Shown piece after piece: positions 7,909-13,931 of a DNA stretch of 23,725 bases. The DNA is taken from assembly GCA_012032575.1 (NCBI GenBank), contig JAAUSP010000046.1, forward strand, positions 1-23,725. The letters run 5' to 3'. The translations under genes and the position numbers were made by a program. The notes beneath the pieces were generated by a model that worked only from the letters and a program-made list of their open reading frames with translations, was not told the origin of the DNA and did not search any database. The stretch's first letter is position 1, and every line of letters begins with the position of its first letter. This stretch comes from Anaerolineales bacterium. GTDB taxonomy: Bacteria; Chloroflexota; Anaerolineae; 4572-78; J111.

Positions 7909-8670
7909 TTAAAGGGCGCTAAGTTTAGCGATAGTATCCAGACGATTCAATAACAAACACCTCTCGTTGATAATATGAGCCAGAATATCGGCCATCCGTT
8001 GGATGGTCAGTAAAACCTGCTTCTCTTGGGCCGGAGTCAGGCTAATGACCGAGCCGAGTACCTGGCTTAATTTGTCAGGCGTAAGCTGAAGCGATTGGGC
8101 CAGTTCGGCGATGGCAGCAGGGGCGGGAGGCCAATTTTGAGGAGCGACGCCAAAAGCAATCACCATACCTTTTAGTTCGTTGCTCAGGCGAACCAGAGCG
8201 CGGGCGCACAGAATACCTCCCCAACCCGGTACAAAGCGGGGTTCCAGGGCCGGAATTTGGCCCATGTCTTGCCATTTTTCCTGGCATAATTGGTGCCCGC
8301 ACTTTGTTTCGGTCAGCAGATTGTAGACCGGACTGGCATTACTGACCTGGGTAATCGGCTGCCCGGCTAAATCGGTGATGACCAGCATCACCCCCAACAT
8401 CTCGGCAAAAGCATCCTGGATCAATTGGACACATTCAAGCGGAAGCACGGCGGCTAATTGCGCGTTGGACCGCACGTTTTCAACGGGTAGGGCTGAGCCG
8501 GACACACCATCACGGTTTTGAAGCCACTGGTCAATCCGGTCGCTGGGAAAACGCCACTGCTTACCCACTTTGAACCCCGGCAACTGTCCGGCTTCCGCCA
8601 TGCGATAAATGGTGGAGCGATCCACCTGGAGTAATCCCTGCATTTCTTTGGCCGTCAACATTTCAGTCAT
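7909..8670 (-). CDS. Transcriptional regulator: excisionase-type HTH + PocR sensory domain
   Basis: A probable one-component regulator of 253 aa. Residues 1-55 are an AlpA/excisionase-like winged HTH (LTAKEMQGLLQVDRSTIYRM ... WRFPSDRIDQWL). Residues about 80-215 resemble the PocR ligand-binding domain (PF10114), with VITDLAGQPITQ, CGHQLCQEKW and a further GGILCAR; these cysteines could bind metal or sense redox state. The C-terminus is helical. It is the promoter-proximal gene of the sulfur/redox cluster and is divergent from the OsmC gene, so it probably controls both across the operator-rich spacer. A GAGAGG-like site precedes the ATG at 8670; the second Met at 8661 is an alternative start. 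Confidence 0.8.
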   Translation of the reverse strand: MTEMLTAKEMQGLLQVDRSTIYRMAEAGQLPGFKVGKQWRFPSDRIDQWLQNRDGVSGSALPVENVRSNAQLAAVLPLECVQLIQDAFAEMLGVMLVITDLAGQPITQVSNASPVYNLLTETKCGHQLCQEKWQDMGQIPALEPRFVPGWGGILCARALVRLSNELKGMVIAFGVAPQNWPPAPAAIAELAQSLQLTPDKLSQVLGSVISLTPAQEKQVLLTIQRMADILAHIINERCLLLNRLDTIAKLSAL

Positions 8671-8718
8671 GATCTAGCCCCCCTCTCACCCTGTTGTGAA
8701 AAAATTCACTTGGCTTTT

Positions 8719-8745
8719 ATTATACCTTATAATTGCTTGTCTCAA
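8719..8745 (-). promoter_or_regulatory. Possible sigma-70-type promoter of the PocR-regulator operon
   Basis: On the minus strand TTGAGA (8745-8740) and TATAAT (8724-8719) are separated by 15 nt, slightly short. The TGACACTTGTCA palindrome at 8749-8760 sits just upstream of the -35 box, a position suited to activation or repression. Confidence 0.45.
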
Positions 8746-8748
8746 TAG

Positions 8749-8760
8749 TGACACTTGTCA
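8749..8760. promoter_or_regulatory. Operator-like palindrome 1
   Basis: TGACACTTGTCA has 5-bp half-sites TGACA/TGTCA and a 2-bp centre, within the wider context ATAGTGACACTTGTCATT. An identical 12-mer occurs at 8857-8868. Confidence 0.55.
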
Positions 8761-8769
8761 TTATTTGAC

Positions 8770-8783
8770 GTGATAGATGTCAC
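8770..8783. promoter_or_regulatory. Operator-like site 2 (GTGATAGATGTCAC)
   Basis: A GTGA-N6-TCAC imperfect palindrome. Its first 13 bases recur exactly at 17472-17484, upstream of the one-carbon genes. Confidence 0.5.
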
Positions 8784-8786
8784 CGT

Positions 8787-8831
8787 CTGCATTAGATGCA
8801 CGAAATGCATACAATGCATATTATGCATAAA
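8787..8831. repeat. Array of five 9-bp direct repeats (ATGCATNNN)
   Basis: CTGCAT, ATGCAC, ATGCAT, ATGCAT and ATGCAT begin at 8787, 8796, 8805, 8814 and 8823, exactly 9 bp apart, each followed by three AT-rich variable bases. The array lies between the two identical palindromes in the divergent promoter region. It looks like an iterated protein-binding site. Confidence 0.7.
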
Positions 8832-8856
8832 AAATTACAACCATCTCATATTTTGA

Positions 8857-8868
8857 TGACACTTGTCA
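8857..8868. promoter_or_regulatory. Operator-like palindrome 3
   Basis: A second exact TGACACTTGTCA. Read on the minus strand its context is ATAGTGACAAGTGTCAT, which matches the context of palindrome 1, so the pair is arranged as an inverted duo around the 9-bp array. Confidence 0.55.
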
Positions 8869-8942
8869 CTATCAATTTGAACCGGCAGCATCCATAATAG
8901 AACTAATTACATTTTTCACAATCAGTAAAGGAAAATCTCTCT

Positions 8943-9356
8943 ATGGGTACTGTAACCGTCAAATGGATTGAATCTACTTTTATGACCGGGACCGATTCTA
9001 ATGGGCGTCCGCTGAGTATCGGCTGGTCGCGTAAACGCGAGCCGGAATGGACGGGGGTGAAGCCTTCTGACCTGCTGCTGCTGGCCGCCGCATCCTGTTC
9101 CACTTATGATGTGATTGATATTCTGACTAAACAACGCGAGCCGCTGGAGGATTTGGAAGTCATTTGCTCGGGCGAACAAATGGCGGAGGCGCCCTACGCC
9201 TTCACCTGCATTCATCTGCACTACAAGGTTAAAGGCGCAGTCAATCCCAACAAGTTGGCTCGCGCCATTCAACTTTCGGAGGAGAAATATTGCTCGGTCA
9301 TTAACACCCTCAAACCGACGGTGAAAATGACCAGCAGTTCTGAAATTGTTGAGTAA
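8943..9356 (+). CDS. OsmC-family protein
   Basis: A 137-aa protein of the OsmC/Ohr fold, small cytoplasmic proteins that use two cysteines to reduce organic hydroperoxides or handle thiol/sulfur species. Both expected cysteines are present: one in LLAAASCSTYDV (about residue 55) and one in EEKYCSVINTL (about residue 118). PSDLLLLAAASC is the family signature helix. An AAAGGA site lies about 11 nt before the ATG. It is divergent from the PocR regulator and shares its control region, so a role in sulfur or oxidative stress linked to that operon is plausible. Confidence 0.88.
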   Translation: MGTVTVKWIESTFMTGTDSNGRPLSIGWSRKREPEWTGVKPSDLLLLAAASCSTYDVIDILTKQREPLEDLEVICSGEQMAEAPYAFTCIHLHYKVKGAVNPNKLARAIQLSEEKYCSVINTLKPTVKMTSSSEIVE

Positions 9357-9556
9357 ACGTGAGATGCATCCATGTCAACGTTTGAATTATTTTAGAGTAG
9401 GGTAAATTTGGTATTTTAGAGTGACAGAAATTCGTAACTGATCGGGGACCCTTGCTTCATCTTGATTATATCATTGCTTCATTACACTTCAATAACTAAC
9501 TAGATTTGTTGCATTTTTCATCTGACACCTGAAATGGCAGCATAAATTGTTGCAAT
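9357..9556. other. AT-rich intergenic stretch
   Basis: No gene is visible. It holds two copies of TATTTTAGAGT about 30 bp apart near 9387-9425, two TTGCTTCAT copies near 9452-9482, and the first of the two repeats at 9506-9568. Confidence 0.5.
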
Positions 9557-9568
9557 TTACATCTGACA
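9506..9568. repeat. Two 22-bp direct repeats, possible mobile-element ends
   Basis: Copies at 9506-9527 and 9547-9568 share TTGTTGCA...CATCTGACA with 20 of 22 bases identical. Reversed they start TGTCAGATG, which looks like an insertion-sequence end. No transposase is seen. Confidence 0.5.
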
Positions 9569-9724
9569 ATAGCTGGAATTGGCCTTTTGTGAGGGTTTTG
9601 AGTCAGCTACCCTTGTAAAGGCATAAGCCCCCCTGGTTGTCGCCTTGCCTTCGGTCCAGGTTATGGCGAATTCCGTTTTATCCAAAATGGCCTGAAGGCC
9701 GGCCAAATTATGCTCATATTCCAT
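9557..9724 (-). CDS. Small hypothetical protein (55 aa), possibly truncated
   Basis: An open frame from ATG at 9724 to TAA at 9557 with a coding-like codon pattern, including segments such as [14 protein letters not shown] and [18 protein letters not shown] do not recognise the family. The last residues and the stop are supplied by the second 22-bp direct repeat, so the gene may have been cut off by insertion of an element. It follows the inositol-phosphatase gene on the same strand, separated by a hairpin. No strong ribosome binding site is seen. Confidence 0.35.
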   Translation of the reverse strand: MEYEHNLAGLQAILDKTEFAITWTEGKATTRGAYAFTRVADSKPSQKANSSYCQM

Positions 9725-9771
9725 CTAATCCGCCAGCCATCGCCTGAGGACGTGGTCCTAACTGCAAAACC

Positions 9772-9797
9772 AGGTTGGGTTTCACTCGACCCAACCT
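9772..9797 (-). terminator. Terminator-like hairpin after the phosphatase gene
   Basis: A perfect 9-bp inverted repeat, AGGTTGGGT (9772-9780) and ACCCAACCT (9789-9797). On the minus strand it is followed by GGTTTTGC, a weak T-run. It lies just past the corrected stop at 9805. Confidence 0.5.
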
Positions 9798-9804
9798 ACG
9801 AACT

Positions 9805-10820
9805 TCAATCCAGCAGCCCCCGCTTTCGCAATGCGGCTTGCAGCAGCGGCTCGATTTGGGGCCTGAAGGGTGGGCGTTGGCGTAACCGGCCCAGGCCACC
9901 TCGGTGTGAACATCGAGCGGGGCACGCAAAGGCTGGCCGGCCGGATCGGTGACGATGACGCCCAATTCGCGGGCGATCAGTTCGGTGCAGAGGTCGTAGG
10001 GATGGCAGCACAGGCCCAGGGCCAGACCGCGCCGGGCCAACAACGTTTCCATTAAAGGACGAAGATCGGCCACAAAACGATCATGGCCGGCCATTAGTTC
10101 GTAAAGCTGGCCGCCGCTGCAAATGTATTGATCTTCAAAGCAGTGGGCCTTGCCGGGCCGAACCGGACCGAGCGCGTCCCGGATGATTTCTTCGTCAATG
10201 GCCGCCAGTTCCTCGCGCGGGCCGGGGAAAAAGCGGGCCAGCATGGCGAAGCCGTGAGCAATGGTTGTGGCCCGTGAAGGCAATAAACGCAGCGACTGGC
10301 GCTCGCCGGTCAGGCGGTTGTGCCGCTCGGCCTGCGCCCCCTGCCCACGCCTGGCCCAAACCACATCGCTGAGATGCTGCTTGAGCAGCGGGATTTCGGT
10401 CTGCACCGCCAGTTCGATATCAGATAAACTGGTTTCCGGGCCGCGATTGGGAGCCACGCCGGTCAAAATCCAGGCGCTGCGCTTTTGATACATCAGACCA
10501 CGCGTCCCATCAATCGGGTCCATGATAATCCGCCAGACGGCCTCGCTCTCGACTGTGCCATTGGGCAAAATGACTTGACCGCCGGGCAGCCCCTCGGCAA
10601 TCAGCACCAGTGGGGTGGTGACGGCAATTTCCCGCTCGAAAAATTCCAGCAGCAGTTCCTCACTCACCCGGTCCACGGCAAAGATAGTGTCACCCTCGGT
10701 GTCCTGGACCACCTGGGCCATCTCTTCCAGGGCGCTTTGCTCGCAGGCCACCACCACTGCAGCGCGGATGCGCTCGTGCAGCACTCGAATCGGCGCTAAC
10801 AGCGCCTCCAATTCAATCAT
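9805..10820 (-). CDS. Inositol-monophosphatase-family phosphatase (one apparent frameshift)
   Basis: A metal-dependent sugar or inositol phosphate phosphatase of 338 aa after correction. Metal-site motifs are visible: LIAEG (Glu), MDPIDGTRG (the DPIDGT signature) and a late [15 protein letters not shown] where family members carry the third Asp. The start at 10820 has AGGAG upstream. One C is missing from the GGG run at 9868-9870 (plus strand). Without correction the tail becomes an unlikely Cys/Pro-rich sequence running to 9714; with correction it ends [10 protein letters not shown] at 9805. It is longer than the bacterial SuhB type, and the substrate is unknown. It probably forms an operon with the small HTH protein upstream. 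Confidence 0.8.
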
Positions 10821-10847
10821 TCAATTTCTCCTGATAATGGAATAAGG

Positions 10848-11133
10848 TTATTGCAGGGGTTCAATCCGCGCAAAATCAATCTTGCCAGTGCAGCGTTCCC
10901 GCTCGGTCAGACGCTCGGTGAAGGCCGCGACCAGGGCCAGCAGGCAGGACGGGCTGAGGTTGGGTTTTTGGTCTATGGGAGTGGTCAGGCGATTTTCAAA
11001 GGTGGGCGCGGGCGATGTCACAGCCATGCGTTTGCATCCGCGCCAGAACACGCTCGATGGTCAGCCCCGACCGGCTGAACAGGCGATTGATCAGGGCAAT
11101 GAGTTGGGCTTTATCAGGGTGTAGGGTGGGCAT
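10848..11133 (-). CDS. Small HTH-type DNA-binding protein (one apparent frameshift)
   Basis: A probable 94-aa protein. The N-terminal frame reads QLIALINRLFSRSGLTIERV and the C-terminal frame FENRLTTPIDQKPNLSPSCL. The join is at 11004-11006, where one extra C (plus-strand G) must be removed to give ARATFENR. The pattern resembles a helix-turn-helix module that I associate with Chloroflexota proteins, where it often sits in front of larger domains; here the protein stops soon after. Its stop is 27 nt before the phosphatase gene, so the two are probably co-transcribed. Whether the break is real or an error cannot be decided from the sequence. Confidence 0.55.
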
Positions 11134-11271
11134 GTCCGTTGAAAGTTGCGGAAACATCCGTCCCGCTGGCTCCTCTAGTATAAAATAGCGGCGATTTGCC
11201 GTCAAGTAATCGGCCAAATTTTTCGGCTTTTGAATAAGTTTTGTATCTGATCGCTCGCAGGAGGCGCGTCA

Positions 11272-11680
11272 ATGACTGACCGGCTCAGACTGTTTTAGCG
11301 GCCCTTTTGCCCGGTTTTGGTCCTGGCCTTATGCCTGGCGGCCCTGACCTGGCTTGCCCTCATTGCCGGGCAGGTCGCTCCAGCCCAGGCCGCCGGAACC
11401 CTTCGCTATGTGGCCCCCAGCGGGACCAATAGCAACAACCTCTGTGCCAACAGCGCCCAGCGATGAAATTCGCGTGGCGGCAGAGACGTATACCGGCGTA
11501 ACCGCCCGCGAGTGCTATACCCAGGTTGTTTTTATTGCCAAGTCAACTACAGTGCCAGGGGCGATGTTCCACCCAATTGGACCAAAATTACCAATCTCCA
11601 ATCTCCTGACGTAGCAAGGTTATTTGTGAACGGGTTCTAATGAAGTGACGGTAGAGGGTTTGCGTTTTACCAGGGGTTGG
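11272..11680 (+). pseudogene. Decayed secreted beta-helix (pectate-lyase-like) surface protein
   Basis: A GGAGG site precedes ATG at 11272. The frame has a stop TAG at codon 9, then a typical signal peptide (VLVLALCLAALTWLALIAG ... AQAA) and the start of a mature domain, TLRYVAPSGTNSNN. After a frame change there is PSDEIRVAAETYTGV and TQVVFIAKSTTVPG, then further down VTVEGLRFTRG. These pieces match, in order, the N-terminal part of right-handed beta-helix surface proteins of filamentous Chloroflexota. Stretches between them are missing. Unlike the single indels elsewhere, this is a real remnant with a stop, deletions and frame changes. Confidence 0.65.
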
Positions 11681-11689
11681 CTTGAATCG

Positions 11690-11719
11690 AAAAAAATAGG
11701 CTCACCCTTGGGGTGAGCC
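11690..11719 (-). terminator. Rho-independent terminator of fae
   Basis: A perfect 9-bp stem, GGCTCACCC (11699-11707) and GGGTGAGCC (11711-11719), with a 3-nt loop. On the minus strand it is followed by a TATTTTTTT tract (plus-strand A-run from 11690). It lies about 40 nt past the fae stop. Confidence 0.9.
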
Positions 11720-11760
11720 AAACAGAGTTACTATCGAAAATTTGGAGAGTAGCGCCGGAG

Positions 11761-12273
11761 TTATCCCTCGGCCCCTTCAGCAAAGGGGTGGCGGGCGGTG
11801 GCTTCCTGGGCCAGCACTTCGTCTATGGTCGGCTTTCCGGTCATAGCGCGCATGATCCCTTCTTTGGTAGCCTGGTAGTTATAATCGTAAATCTTTTGGG
11901 TACTTTCCGCTTCCCAGTGAATAAAAACGCCGACGATGATACATAGGTCGTCAACTTGACCCATGGGAATAACCCCTTCTTTGACGGAGTCAACTACAGC
12001 GCGAGCCACGGCAGCCTGAGCCGGTCCGAACATTTGCACGGCTTGCTTGGCCCCTTTTATAGTCACTTTGTTGGTCATGATGGTGTCGGGTTTGGCCGGA
12101 AGATTGGGGGTGATTAATGACAATAATGAGGTGAATCCATCGGTTTGGTTAACCAAAGAAGCCGCAAAAGCCTGGCCAACCGGGCCATCCTTTGGACCTA
12201 TCACAATGTCCACGTGAGCAACTTCATTGCCCTCACCAACGAGAGCTTCACCGACCATCATTGCTTTACTCAT
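11761..12273 (-). CDS. fae: Formaldehyde-activating enzyme (Fae)
   Basis: Catalyses condensation of formaldehyde with tetrahydromethanopterin to give methylene-H4MPT, the entry step of the archaeal-type one-carbon pathway, in the cytoplasm. The protein is 170 aa, normal for Fae. Near-invariant motifs are visible: GEALVGEGNEVAHVD with the catalytic His, TSLLSLITPNLPAKPDTIM, KGAKQAVQMFGPAQAAVA, VGVFIHWEA and KIYDYNYQATK. AAAGGAG lies 7 nt before the ATG. It has its own promoter and terminator, so it is probably transcribed alone and strongly. There are no lesions. Confidence 0.96.
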   Translation of the reverse strand: MSKAMMVGEALVGEGNEVAHVDIVIGPKDGPVGQAFAASLVNQTDGFTSLLSLITPNLPAKPDTIMTNKVTIKGAKQAVQMFGPAQAAVARAVVDSVKEGVIPMGQVDDLCIIVGVFIHWEAESTQKIYDYNYQATKEGIMRAMTGKPTIDEVLAQEATARHPFAEGAEG

Positions 12274-12322
12274 ATACTATCTCCTTTTAGATAAATAAAA
12301 ATTGGGTTTAAAATGCTTAAAG

Positions 12323-12351
12323 ATAATACGCTACTTTTTTGATAAAATCAA
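12323..12351 (-). promoter_or_regulatory. Sigma-70-type promoter of fae
   Basis: On the minus strand TTGATT (12351-12346) and TATTAT (12328-12323) are 17 nt apart, about 50 nt upstream of the fae start codon. Confidence 0.6.
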
Positions 12352-12500
12352 CCTATATTAGCAAAGTTTTAAGCTAATTTGCGCAATGATGGACGCTGAA
12401 CGTTCTGATCTTTGGCTCCAACACAGAGCGTCAGAGTCAGTTTGACGTTTAAGATAAAGGTGGTTAGAATCAGTAAATCCAAATTTGAGGAGCCAGCATT

Positions 12501-12761
12501 ATGTGTATCTGTGCCGCACCCACCACACCTTTAGAAGGTGTAACCGTTTATGGGCGAAGTCAGGCCGCCGACTATCAACAAGTGCGCCGATTTTTTGACG
12601 ATCGCGGGGTTGTGTTTGACTATGCCGATGTCGAACGGGACCAGGCCAGTTTGCAGCGCATGCTCGAACTGTCGGGGCAGCAAAACAGCGTGGTTATCGA
12701 AATTGGCAAAAAGATTTTTATCGGCCTGAATCCCGCCGATCTCGAGTGTGTACTGCCTTAA
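12501..12761 (+). CDS. Glutaredoxin-like protein lacking the CXXC active site
   Basis: An 86-aa protein with a thioredoxin/glutaredoxin-like pattern: VTVYGRSQAADYQQVRRFF, then DYADVERD and a C-terminal beta pair (VVIEIGKKIFIGLNPADLE). Where true glutaredoxins have W-C-P-x-C this protein has SQAADY, and the usual Val-Pro before strand 3 is Val-Val, so it cannot work as a dithiol reductase. Two cysteines lie instead at the extreme N-terminus (MCICAAP). GAGGAG precedes the ATG. It is divergent from fae and overlaps the end of the DUF1464-like gene by 4 nt in convergent orientation. A binding or scaffold role is possible; the function is unknown. Confidence 0.6.
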   Translation: MCICAAPTTPLEGVTVYGRSQAADYQQVRRFFDDRGVVFDYADVERDQASLQRMLELSGQQNSVVIEIGKKIFIGLNPADLECVLP

Positions 12762-13861
12762 TCGGCAGCCCCCCTCAGATATTTTCGCTTCAGTTCGTCG
12801 GCCAGGCTGACATGGATATAATCCAGCACTGTGCCGCTAGCTTCTTTAAGCCGCATCGTTTCAACCAGGCCGGCATATTGACCTCCAGCCATGCCGTCGG
12901 CGATTAAAGCAGCCCCTTGAGCGGCCTCTTTGGCCACATGAGCAAGGCCCGAAATACGATGGACCGGGGCATAGCGGCTCAGGCGGTCGGCCAGTTCTTC
13001 GCGCACAGCCGGGATGCGGCACAACCGGCCTGAGAGAAGAATCTCCCGGACATTGGGCACAATAGCCATCTGAGCGGCCACACTTTTCTTGACTCCCTCA
13101 AACAAAGCCTCCCAGGCCGCGTGAGCCGCCGGAACAGTTTCTCTCAGCTCCAGGGCTGCTTCGGGTGAAAGGGCCGGTTGACCGGTCATGCTAGCCACTC
13201 CCCCGGAAAAAAGCACGGATTTGGGAAAAGTCCCCAGCAGATAGGCCAGTTCTCCGTCCATAGCCCCCAACGAATCAATAACCCGGCCCACCGCTCGAGC
13301 GCCCAGTCCATCCACCACCTGCCCGGCCTGGACGGTCATGACGGCCGTATAAGCGCCGCCCACCTCGACATAAATGAAGCTGGTGGCATTATAGGCAATA
13401 TGATGACGCTGGGCCTGATCTATGATGCCCAGGGCCAGACAGCAAAGCTTGTCAGCCGTGCCCATATCAATTTTGTTGGCTTTGCGATGCACCGGCACGG
13501 TGGGCAGATGGATGACCCCCGGCATAAATACCACCGGCAGGCCGCTCGTTTTTAGCATAGAGACCATCTCGCTCATGCCGCCCAAGACCGACACCTGGCT
13601 GCGCTCCCGTTCATCGGCCAGGATAAATAGGAAAAGCTCCTGCTCGCCGAACGCCTCGATGTTGACCCACGGCAGGCCATAACCGGAAGGGCCAATGACC
13701 AGATCAAGGGGTTGGGCTGCCTTTAAAACGTCAACCAAAACCTGCGGGTTAGCCCCAATTTCGGCTGAGGGAATGGTTGTATCCAGAAATACCCGCCCAT
13801 CCTCCAGCCCGCACAGATCAAAACTCACCGTGCCCGGATCAATCCCGATAACTTTTGACAT
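12758..13861 (-). CDS. DUF1464-like ASKHA-fold protein (butyrate/acetate-kinase-like)
   Basis: A 367-aa predicted cytoplasmic protein. The N-terminus VIGIDPGTVSFDLCGLEDG is a phosphate-1 loop of the actin/hexokinase/acetate-kinase superfamily, and FIYVEVGGAYTAV and VLFSGGVASM look like the later nucleotide-binding elements. The overall pattern (GPSGYGLPWV, AGKxDxGTADKL-like KANKIDMGTADKLCC) fits DUF1464, a family I associate with archaea and with H4MPT-dependent bacteria. It is probably an uncharacterised small-molecule kinase or ATPase in the one-carbon module or its cofactor supply. AGGAGAT precedes the ATG. It may be read together with the upstream SARP-type regulator. The fold is fairly sure; the family name is from memory. 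Confidence 0.65.
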   Translation of the reverse strand: MSKVIGIDPGTVSFDLCGLEDGRVFLDTTIPSAEIGANPQVLVDVLKAAQPLDLVIGPSGYGLPWVNIEAFGEQELFLFILADERERSQVSVLGGMSEMVSMLKTSGLPVVFMPGVIHLPTVPVHRKANKIDMGTADKLCCLALGIIDQAQRHHIAYNATSFIYVEVGGAYTAVMTVQAGQVVDGLGARAVGRVIDSLGAMDGELAYLLGTFPKSVLFSGGVASMTGQPALSPEAALELRETVPAAHAAWEALFEGVKKSVAAQMAIVPNVREILLSGRLCRIPAVREELADRLSRYAPVHRISGLAHVAKEAAQGAALIADGMAGGQYAGLVETMRLKEASGTVLDYIHVSLADELKRKYLRGAAD

Positions 13862-13893
13862 AAGATCATCTCCTAAGAAAATAGTAGACAGGG

Positions 13894-13918
13894 GGTTGCT
13901 ACTTGCTACTCTGCAACC
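13894..13918. repeat. Small hairpin with two TTGCTAC units
   Basis: GGTTGC (13894-13899) pairs with GCAACC (13913-13918); between them lie two tandem TTGCTAC units starting at 13896. It sits between the SARP-type regulator and the DUF1464-like gene. Confidence 0.55.
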
Positions 13919-13931
13919 TTGAGTTTGTCAA

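Noticed and set aside
9714..9804. C-terminal extension of the phosphatase to 9714
   Set aside because: The extension appears only after a missing base at 9868-9870. The other frame gives a family-like end and a stop at 9805, followed by a terminator-like hairpin.
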